DNA of 5,390 nt from an uncultured Clostridium sp. (GTDB lineage Bacteria; Bacillota; Clostridia; Lachnospirales; Lachnospiraceae), in assembly GCA_900544905.1 (NCBI GenBank), contig UQXF01000137.1, forward strand, positions 1-5,390, given 5' to 3'. Every line of letters starts with the position of its first letter. Position 1 is the stretch's first letter. The position numbers and the translations under genes were made by a program. The notes under the pieces are model-generated. The model worked only from the letters and a program-made list of their open reading frames with translations. It did no database searches and was not told where the DNA came from. Positions 1 through 5,343 of this stretch are shown here, one piece after another.

Positions 1-49
1 ATCTACACGCGTAAGATCGTCGGCAGCGTCAGATGTGTATAAGAGACAG
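1..49 (+). other. Untrimmed Illumina Nextera i5 adapter (not genomic)
   Basis: Positions 1-8 are the end of the P5 flow-cell sequence (ATCTACAC). Positions 9-16 (GCGTAAGA) sit in the i5 index slot, 17-30 (TCGTCGGCAGCGTC) are the Nextera read-1 adapter, and 31-49 (AGATGTGTATAAGAGACAG) are the 19-base Tn5 mosaic end. The order and spacing match a Nextera library molecule exactly. Genomic sequence therefore starts at 50. This stretch should be masked before any annotation or taxonomic use. Confidence 0.98.
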
Positions 50-50
50 A

Positions 51-80
51 TCACAAACAAAATATAAAGCGCAGTGATAA
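51..80 (+). CDS. Possible last codons of an upstream gene (very tentative)
   Basis: One frame reads through from the adapter junction as SQTKYKAQ and ends at the tandem stops TGA TAA (75-80), 18 bases before the GH5 start codon. This would fit the tail of an upstream gene in the same operon. Only eight codons are visible and any AT-rich stretch could give this by chance. No product can be named. The alternative is a plain 5' untranslated leader. Confidence 0.15.
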
Positions 81-86
81 TTTCGG

Positions 87-94
87 AAAGGAGG
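87..94 (+). promoter_or_regulatory. Ribosome binding site of the GH5 gene
   Basis: AAAGGAGG is a near-perfect Shine-Dalgarno sequence ending 4 bases before the ATG at 99. It fixes the start of the GH5 gene. An ATG at 95 is in another frame and too close to the site. Confidence 0.85.
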
Positions 95-98
95 ATGT

Positions 99-1124
99 AT
101 GAAGCTTAAAAATGGTATTAATTTAGGAGGTTATCTCTCACAATGTAATCATGAGACACAGCATTATGAACATTTCATAGGTGAGGACGATATAAAGCAG
201 ATTGCAGAGTGGGGATTTGACCACATCCGTATACCGATTGACTATGAGGTGCTTGAGGATGAGAAGGGAAATAAGAAAAAGGAGGGATATGGATATGTAG
301 AGCGGCTGCTGGAATGGTGTGAACAATATAATCTGGGAACGGTATTGGATTTGCACAAGGCATATGGGTATGATTTCAATGATGCGGGCAATGGAAAGAA
401 AAATAATTTGTTTTCAGATGATGCGCTTCAGGAGAGGTTTATCCGGCTATGGATTACTATTGCCAGTGCCTATGGTTCCTATGACAATGTGGCGTTTGAA
501 TTGTTAAATGAGGTTGTGGAAAAGGAAAATGCGGATGCATGGAACCGGTTAATACATAAGACGGTAACGGCAATCCGTGAGGTGGCAGCAACTACGCCAA
601 TAATCTATGGCGGCATTCAGTGGAACAGCGCCAGAACGCTGAAATTGCTGGAGACTCCCCAGGATGATAATATCATTTTCACCTTTCATTTTTATGAGCC
701 GCTGCTTTTTACGCATCAGAAGGCACCATGGGTAGCAAATATGGATTCTGAAAAGGATATTTTTTATCCGGAATCCATGTCCTACTATCAGACCCGGTCA
801 GAGGTTTTAGGATATCAGGGAGAGATTGTAATTAATGCAAAATCTGAAACCATGGGAAAAGAATTTATTGGTGAAATGGTCAATGACGCCGTTGAGGCTG
901 CAAAGCGGGCAGGTGTGGGCTTGTATTGCGGAGAATTTGGAGTGATAGACAGGGCTCCTGCAGAGGACACAGTAAGATGGTTTGCGGATGTGAATCAAGT
1001 GTTTAAGGAAAATGATATAGGCGGAGCCATATGGAATTATAAAGAGAAGGATTTTGGCTTGCTCAGTGAGCATTATGACTCGATTCGTGACAATATAATT
1101 TCATCATGGACACAGGAGCAATAA
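99..1124 (+). CDS. Glycoside hydrolase family 5 beta-glucanase, CelC-like, no signal peptide
   Basis: This is a retaining endo-beta-glucanase of family GH5, expected to cut beta-1,4 or mixed beta-1,3-1,4 glucan chains or oligosaccharides. The 341 residues form a single (beta/alpha)8 catalytic domain with nothing appended, essentially the length of Clostridium thermocellum endoglucanase CelC (343 residues). Recalled CelC segments have clear counterparts: NGINLGG (5-11), DHIRIP (41-46), the FELLNE acid/base motif (133-138, catalytic Glu138), FHFY followed by FTHQKAPW (196-211), LYCGEFGV with nucleophile Glu279 (275-282), and GGAIWNYKEKDF (308-319). Arg44, His197, Tyr199 and Trp312 fit the conserved GH5 active-site set. 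The N-terminus runs straight into the first barrel strand, with no signal peptide or transmembrane segment, so the enzyme is probably cytosolic and acts on imported oligosaccharides. A strong Shine-Dalgarno sits 4 bases upstream of the start. The next gene follows after 62 bases on the same strand with no clear terminator between, consistent with an operon. The family is secure; exact substrate and GH5 subfamily are inferred. Confidence 0.93.
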   Translation: MKLKNGINLGGYLSQCNHETQHYEHFIGEDDIKQIAEWGFDHIRIPIDYEVLEDEKGNKKKEGYGYVERLLEWCEQYNLGTVLDLHKAYGYDFNDAGNGKKNNLFSDDALQERFIRLWITIASAYGSYDNVAFELLNEVVEKENADAWNRLIHKTVTAIREVAATTPIIYGGIQWNSARTLKLLETPQDDNIIFTFHFYEPLLFTHQKAPWVANMDSEKDIFYPESMSYYQTRSEVLGYQGEIVINAKSETMGKEFIGEMVNDAVEAAKRAGVGLYCGEFGVIDRAPAEDTVRWFADVNQVFKENDIGGAIWNYKEKDFGLLSEHYDSIRDNIISSWTQEQ

Positions 1125-1157
1125 AAAGACATGGCTGCAGGGTACGTTAACCTTAAA

Positions 1158-1163
1158 TATAAT
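1158..1163 (+). promoter_or_regulatory. Possible -10 box ahead of the GH16 gene
   Basis: A perfect TATAAT lies in the 62-base gap between the GH5 and GH16 genes. Transcription would start near 1170, giving a very short leader that would begin at the ribosome binding site. No convincing -35 box is found 16-18 bases upstream. In AT-rich DNA this could be chance, so read-through from the GH5 gene remains the simpler explanation. Confidence 0.2.
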
Positions 1164-1169
1164 GTAGTA

Positions 1170-1176
1170 GAAAGGA
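1170..1176 (+). promoter_or_regulatory. Ribosome binding site of the GH16 gene
   Basis: GAAAGGA ends 10 bases before the ATG at 1187 and about 22 bases before the second in-frame ATG at 1199. This spacing favours 1187, making the protein start MGNVMKK. The second ATG would still leave an intact signal peptide (MKKIIAF), so the difference matters little for the mature protein. Confidence 0.6.
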
Positions 1177-1186
1177 CTGAACATAT

Positions 1187-4100
1187 ATGGGAAATGTAAT
1201 GAAAAAAATAATCGCATTTATGATGGCAGTGGTGCTGGTTATGGGAACCATATCCATTGATTCCCAGGCTGCCTCAAAGAAAAAGGCTGTAAAGTCAATC
1301 AGTATTACAAATCTGGAGACAAAGACATTGGTATTGAAGCCTAAAAAAACATTTAAGCTTAAGACCAAGGTAAAAGTAAGTGGTAAGGTAAGCAAAAAAG
1401 TAACCTATTCATCTTCTAACAAAAAGGTTGCAACAGTAAGTAAAACAGGTAAGATTAAGGCTGTAAAAAAGGGAACAGCTAAAATTACAGTGAAAAGTGC
1501 AGCCAACAAGAAAAAGAAGGTGACAATCAAAGTTATTGTAGGTACACCGGTTAAAAAGGTTACCCTTAATAAGAAGAGTGCAAAGGCTTATGTTGGGGAT
1601 ACGATAAAATTAAAGGCTACAATATCTCCTAAAAAACCGAGTGTGAAAAAGCTGAAATATAGCAGCAGCAATACGGCAGTTGCAAAGGTTAGCAGCAAAG
1701 GTGTTGTTACCTGTCTGGCAGAGGGCAAAGCAAAGATTACAGTTAAGGCAACAGACGGAAGCGGAAAGAAAGCTGTTTGCAATGTGACGGTGCAGAAAAA
1801 GACAACCGAAGAGCCGACAACAGAGAAAAAACAGGATACTTCTACAACGGAAGATAAGAAGCCTGACAAAACTACAACAGAAGATAAAAAACCGGACAAA
1901 GATACAACAGAGGAGAAAAAGGATTTGTCCTATAGCGGTTACGAGCTTAAGTGGATGGATGATTTTGATGGAACTGCTTTAAACAGGGATAATTGGAATG
2001 TAGAAACCCATGAGCCGGGATGGGTAAACAGCGAATTACAGGAGTATGTTGATTCGGATGAGAATATTTATGTTAAAGACGGCAATCTGATTATTAAGCC
2101 GGTTAAGACAGTAGATGATGAAGGAAATGTGTCGTATACTTCCGGAAGAGTAAATACCCAGAATAAGCAGGATTTTACTTATGGTTTATTTGAGGTAAGA
2201 GCGAAGGTTCCGGAGGGACAGGGATATTTACCTGCATTCTGGATGATGCCGACAAATGAGAATCTTTATGGACAGTGGCCAAGATGTGGTGAGATTGATA
2301 TTATGGAGGTAATGGGTCAGGAAAACAACAAGGCTTACGGAACAATCCATTATGGTAATCCCCACAGTGAAAGCCAGGGAACACATGTGTTAAATCAGGG
2401 AAATTACACGGACAGTTATCATGTTTTTTCCTGCGAATGGGAGCCTGGTAAGATTAGATGGTATGTAGACGGAATACTCTACCATGAGGAGAGTGACTGG
2501 TACTCAACCACTGCAGGACAGGGAACAGTTAGTTATCCGGCACCGTTTGACCAGCCGTTCTACATGATATTAAACCTTGCAGTAGGCGGAAGCTGGGTTG
2601 GCAATCCGAATGACAGTACGGATTTTGAGAATGCAGCATTTGTAATTGACTATGTAAAGGCATATCAGAAGGATAGCTACGATGAGAATGTATCAAAGCC
2701 TGAAAAGGAAGTAGTGTTAAGAGACCCGGACGAAAATGGTAACTATGTGAATAACGGTGATTTCGCAACAGCAGAAAGCTTAACGGATGATGAGGACTGG
2801 AAATTTATGACCGCTTTGGAGGGCGAGGCTGAGGCTGCTATTGAAAATAATAGCATTAAGGTGACAACTTCCAATGCCGGTACAGTGGATTACAGTGTGC
2901 AGCTGGTGCAGGCGGGGATTCCGTTTGAAAAGGGAGCTACATATACGGTAAGCTTTGATGCAAGAGCTACAGCAGCAAGAACAATGAAGACTGCCATAAA
3001 AGCTCCAGACCACGGGTATTCAGAATACATGACTGCAAAAACAGTAGACTTGACAACAGAGAATCAGACCTATTCTTATGAGTTTAAGATGACAAGTGAT
3101 TCGGATGCCAATGGACGTTTGGAATTTAATATGGGAGCAGCCGGTTCTACAGAGAATATTTACATCAGTAATGTATCCATTAAAAAGACACAGGAAGCAA
3201 ATCCGGATGAGAAGGAAGAAAAGACCATTTTGGCGGATGGAAACTATGTATATAACGGAAGCTTCCAGGAGGGTGAAGGACGTCTTGGATATTGGGAAAT
3301 TACCAACAATGCGGATGCATCTGTTTCCGTAACCAATGCAAATACAGACCGCAAGTTAAAGGTTACTGTTGACAAGGATGGAACTGAGGCTGGTGATGTA
3401 TTAGTAGCACAATCTGATTTGGCAATTGAAGGCGGCGGAACATATGCCCTGAGCTTTGATGCACAGGCAGATTCAGCAAGGGATATGAAGATTGTTGTTG
3501 CAGGACAGGAGCTGACTGCAAATCTTACAGAAGAGAGCAACTCATATAGCTTTAAGATTACAACAGCTGAAGGATTAACAGACAAGAATATTGTATTTTA
3601 TATGGGAGAAAAAGGTACGGTTTATCTTGACAATGTAAGGCTTGTAGAAGATGCTTTGATTAAGAACGGCTCCTTTAATGCAGGCTTTGCAGGATATGAA
3701 TGGTATGTGGATTCCTCTGCTGATGCAGCGAATGTTGTGGATAGTCTCAGCGAAGACAACGCAGCGGATTTTACAATTAAAGATACCGGAGACCAGGATT
3801 GGAAGATTCAGTTAAAGCAGAATAATGTGGAACTGGAAAAGGGACAGTGGTATAAATTAAGCTTCAAGGCGAAGTCCTCCCTTCCACGGAAAATCCGGGT
3901 GATTATGCAGGGAACAGAGGCTAAGAATTATGCGGTATATTCAGGTGAAAATACGGTGACACTGGATACGGACTATCAGACCTATGAAAAAACATTCCAG
4001 ATGACAGCAGAAACGGATACGCAGGCATTTTTAAGCATCTGTCTCGGAAAAATTGATGAGAGAATCACAACACAGCATAGAGTGTGTGTGGATGACATCG

Positions 4101-4621
4101 TTTTAGAAAAGGTAGAAGCACCAGAGATACCGGAAGTAGAGCCGGGAGAGAATATTCTGAAGAATGGAGATTTTTCAGATGGTAGTACAAGCTGGGAGAA
4201 TGCTGTAACTTCTCCGGGAGAGGCTTCCGTTTCCTTCGATGACAATAAAGCGGTTTATGACATTACAAATGTGGGAACGGCAGATTGGAATGTACAGTTA
4301 AAGCAGAACGATATTATGCTGGAAAAGGGCTGCAAGTATAAAATAAGCTTTAAGGCATGTTCTACGGAGGCGAGAACCATTAAACTGGCAATGCTGAGTT
4401 CAACCTATGCATGGTATGGTGGTGCGGATATCGCACTGGAGAAAGATGTAGAAAAAGATGTGGTGATAGAATTTACCATGGAAGCGGATACAGACGCTGC
4501 TACCACAATGGTAGTATCTATGGGACAGATATTTGAGGCGGACAATGTTACAGAAATTGACACTCCGGCTTCAACGATTACTCTATCTGATTTTGTTTTG
4601 GAAAAGGTGGCAACAGAATAG
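1187..4621 (+). CDS. Secreted GH16 laminarinase-type endo-beta-glucanase with two Big2 domains and four CBM4/9-like modules
   Basis: This is a secreted, multimodular endo-beta-1,3- or beta-1,3(4)-glucanase. Residues 1-29 are a signal peptide (MKK start, hydrophobic core 8-22, likely cleavage after SQA or SQAA). Big2 Ig-like domains occupy about 35-117 and 121-203, each with the YSSSN..VA.VS..G hallmark. A Thr/Glu/Asp/Lys linker follows (204-247), with a 10-residue repeat. The GH16 domain spans about 251-496. Its active site is GEIDIMEVMG (368-377), with nucleophile Glu369, Asp371 and acid/base Glu374. The extra residue (Met373) in EIDIME is the beta-bulge form typical of laminarinases; Bacillus lichenases have EIDIEF. 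Four beta-sandwich modules resembling CBM4/9 follow at about 515-668, 682-821, 822-977 and 986-1142, each opening with NG(D/S)F and closing with a (I/V/L).L(E/K)K-like or VRLVE strand. They should bind glucan chains. No LPXTG, SLH or dockerin is present at the C-terminus, so anchoring, if any, would rest on the very basic Big2 region. A terminator follows 7 bases after the stop. The catalytic family is secure; substrate and CBM family are inferred from motifs. Confidence 0.94.
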   Translation: MGNVMKKIIAFMMAVVLVMGTISIDSQAASKKKAVKSISITNLETKTLVLKPKKTFKLKTKVKVSGKVSKKVTYSSSNKKVATVSKTGKIKAVKKGTAKITVKSAANKKKKVTIKVIVGTPVKKVTLNKKSAKAYVGDTIKLKATISPKKPSVKKLKYSSSNTAVAKVSSKGVVTCLAEGKAKITVKATDGSGKKAVCNVTVQKKTTEEPTTEKKQDTSTTEDKKPDKTTTEDKKPDKDTTEEKKDLSYSGYELKWMDDFDGTALNRDNWNVETHEPGWVNSELQEYVDSDENIYVKDGNLIIKPVKTVDDEGNVSYTSGRVNTQNKQDFTYGLFEVRAKVPEGQGYLPAFWMMPTNENLYGQWPRCGEIDIMEVMGQENNKAYGTIHYGNPHSESQGTHVLNQGNYTDSYHVFSCEWEPGKIRWYVDGILYHEESDWYSTTAGQGTVSYPAPFDQPFYMILNLAVGGSWVGNPNDSTDFENAAFVIDYVKAYQKDSYDENVSKPEKEVVLRDPDENGNYVNNGDFATAESLTDDEDWKFMTALEGEAEAAIENNSIKVTTSNAGTVDYSVQLVQAGIPFEKGATYTVSFDARATAARTMKTAIKAPDHGYSEYMTAKTVDLTTENQTYSYEFKMTSDSDANGRLEFNMGAAGSTENIYISNVSIKKTQEANPDEKEEKTILADGNYVYNGSFQEGEGRLGYWEITNNADASVSVTNANTDRKLKVTVDKDGTEAGDVLVAQSDLAIEGGGTYALSFDAQADSARDMKIVVAGQELTANLTEESNSYSFKITTAEGLTDKNIVFYMGEKGTVYLDNVRLVEDALIKNGSFNAGFAGYEWYVDSSADAANVVDSLSEDNAADFTIKDTGDQDWKIQLKQNNVELEKGQWYKLSFKAKSSLPRKIRVIMQGTEAKNYAVYSGENTVTLDTDYQTYEKTFQMTAETDTQAFLSICLGKIDERITTQHRVCVDDIVLEKVEAPEIPEVEPGENILKNGDFSDGSTSWENAVTSPGEASVSFDDNKAVYDITNVGTADWNVQLKQNDIMLEKGCKYKISFKACSTEARTIKLAMLSSTYAWYGGADIALEKDVEKDVVIEFTMEADTDAATTMVVSMGQIFEADNVTEIDTPASTITLSDFVLEKVATE
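1289..1795 (+). repeat. Two tandem Big2 (bacterial Ig-like 2) domains
   Basis: These encode residues about 35-117 and 121-203 of the GH16 protein. Both share the pattern (V/L)(T/K)YSSSN..VA.VS..G.(I/V)....(K/E)G.AKITV. The two copies differ widely outside the motif, so this is an old duplication. The first copy is extraordinarily lysine-rich: residues 30-124 hold 31 Lys, one Glu and no Asp. Big2 domains commonly serve as surface-exposed spacer or adhesion modules; a role in holding the enzyme at the cell wall is inference. Confidence 0.85.
1844..1921 (+). repeat. Linker with a 30-base (10-residue) tandem repeat
   Basis: Three units of TTEDKKPDK plus one variable residue (the third partial, TTEEKK) run from Thr220 to Lys245, joining the Big2 domains to the GH16 domain. 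A looser related unit (TTEEPTTEKKQD) lies just before. Low complexity, with Pro and Thr, indicates an extended flexible spacer. Repeats of this kind often vary in copy number between strains. Confidence 0.85.
2729..4612 (+). repeat. Four tandem CBM4/9-like binding modules
   Basis: Modules span about 2729-3190 (A), 3230-3649 (B), 3650-4117 (C) and 4142-4612 (D). Shared landmarks are NG(D/S)F near the start, an aromatic-xx-QL segment (DYSVQL in A, DWKIQL in C, DWNVQL in D), a (K/G)G..Y..SF.A strand, and a final beta strand near (I/V)xLEK. C and D are closest: 3797-3871 and 4283-4357 match at 56 of 75 bases. Module B lacks the aromatic-QL motif, having GDVLVAQ instead, and is about 15 residues shorter. 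The CBM4/9 assignment rests on fold-level motifs and would need a profile search to settle. Confidence 0.75.
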
Positions 4622-4628
4622 AAGCCCA

Positions 4629-4666
4629 GGGGCAGTTCAGTACGAACTGCCCCATATTTTATATTT
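4629..4666 (+). terminator. Intrinsic terminator of the GH16 transcript, overlapping the 3' end of the convergent gene
   Basis: A perfect 10-base-pair stem (GGGGCAGTTC, 4629-4638, with GAACTGCCCC, 4644-4653) closes a 5-base loop (AGTAC) and is followed by the T-rich tract ATATTTTATATTT (4654-4666). It begins 7 bases after the GH16 stop codon. Read from the minus strand the hairpin is equally stable but no T-run follows it, so it works best for the plus strand. Its stem and loop contain the stop codon of the DUF1275 gene (4637-4639). Confidence 0.9.
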
Positions 4667-5323
4667 CCTGTTGTTTATGAACATCAATAAAAAGGTGATA
4701 AACAAAATGACAGAGCAAATCATGATTGCTTTTTCATGAAGATATCCGATTGCAGTACTGCCGACCACCGCTCCTGAAATGAAGCATAGAATGATTCCAT
4801 AATATAACAGCCCTTTTTTCAAATCTTCTTTTTTCTTTTCAAAGAAATAATTGCAGAGGTTTTCAGTGCCGCTTCGCAGGTTGCCGATACACATTGTTGT
4901 GGCAATTCCATTGCCATGGATTTTCCGGAAGCTTTCCACCTGGATTCCGCAGGAAAGGGAAGTCAGACTGTTGGCGAGCAGATTATATCCTGCCGGAATA
5001 AAACCAACCCATAATAAAATAACCGCTTCTATCAGTACGGAAATCTGCCGCCAGTGCAACAGGCTGATTTCTTTCCAGCTATGCCGAATCAAATCCGAAA
5101 GGATAATCCCGATTGTAAAAGAAAGGATGGGGCAGAGATACTGAAGCGCTGCTTTGTAATTTTGCTGTGACAGGTTTACTCCGAACAGAAGAATATTTCC
5201 GGTCTGGGCGTTTGCGAATACATGGTTTCTGCACAGATAGGAATAGGCATCCATAAAACCGCCGGACAGTGCCAGCAATATGCCTAATCTTATGGAGTCT
5301 GACATTTGTTTTTCCTGTTTCAT
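4637..5323 (-). CDS. DUF1275 (YoaK-family) multi-pass membrane protein
   Basis: This is an integral inner-membrane protein of unknown function; DUF1275 members are usually about 200-240 residues, and this one has 228. Recognition rests on the N-terminal signature SGGFMDAYSYL (20-30) followed by HVFANAQTGN (34-43), and on the second conserved block CGIQVESFRK...MCIGNLRSG (125-152). About six hydrophobic segments are visible: roughly 11-31, 59-79, 94-110, 111-128, 171-194 and 199-217. A charged stretch (EKKKEDLKK, 162-170) separates the fourth and fifth. The start at 5323 is supported by an AAAGGTGG site 7 bases upstream; a second Met at residue 7 is less well placed. The gene runs towards the GH16 gene, with 15 bases between the two stops, and its last codons (WGSSY-stop) are part of the terminator hairpin. 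Only 20 bases of genomic sequence remain upstream, so its promoter is outside the window. A functional link to the glucanases is not indicated. Confidence 0.9.
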   Translation of the reverse strand: MKQEKQMSDSIRLGILLALSGGFMDAYSYLCRNHVFANAQTGNILLFGVNLSQQNYKAALQYLCPILSFTIGIILSDLIRHSWKEISLLHWRQISVLIEAVILLWVGFIPAGYNLLANSLTSLSCGIQVESFRKIHGNGIATTMCIGNLRSGTENLCNYFFEKKKEDLKKGLLYYGIILCFISGAVVGSTAIGYLHEKAIMICSVILFITFLLMFINNRKYKIWGSSY

Positions 5324-5330
5324 CTTAGTT

Positions 5331-5338
5331 CCACCTTT
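5331..5338 (-). promoter_or_regulatory. Ribosome binding site of the DUF1275 gene
   Basis: On the minus strand this reads AAAGGTGG, one mismatch from AAAGGAGG, and ends 7 bases before the ATG (5323-5321). It supports that start over the internal Met seven codons in. Confidence 0.75.
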
Positions 5339-5343
5339 TTAAG

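Noticed and set aside
50..98. A promoter for the GH5 gene (TATAAA at 63-68 or GATAAT at 76-81)
   Set aside because: No -35 box can be placed, since the upstream space is largely adapter, and the genomic leader is only 49 bases.
807..1073. Minus-strand open frame of 88 codons inside the GH5 gene
   Set aside because: It overlaps the conserved nucleophile region of the GH5 enzyme and has no independent support.
1094..1099. TATAAT inside the end of the GH5 gene as a promoter for the GH16 gene
   Set aside because: There is no TTGACA-like box at 16-18 bases upstream, and it falls within coding sequence; chance is likely in AT-rich DNA.
1588..1899. Minus-strand open frame of about 100 codons inside the GH16 gene (Big2/linker region)
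   Set aside because: It is the reverse of a Lys/Thr-rich repeat-bearing coding region, gives a low-complexity Ser/Val/Phe product, and lies wholly within a gene with clear domain support.
3244..3585. Minus-strand open frame of 113 codons opposite CBM modules
   Set aside because: It is wholly inside the well-supported GH16 gene and has no recognisable motif; a frame shadow.
4851..5144. Plus-strand open frame of 97 codons opposite the DUF1275 gene
   Set aside because: The minus-strand reading has family motifs, membrane segments and a ribosome binding site; the plus-strand product resembles nothing and is Arg/Pro-rich by composition.
50..5343. CRISPR array, tRNA/rRNA gene, riboswitch, insertion sequence or a new defence system
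   Set aside because: I read through both strands and saw no spaced direct repeats, cloverleaf, transposase or nuclease motifs; nearly all sequence is accounted for by three ordinary protein genes.
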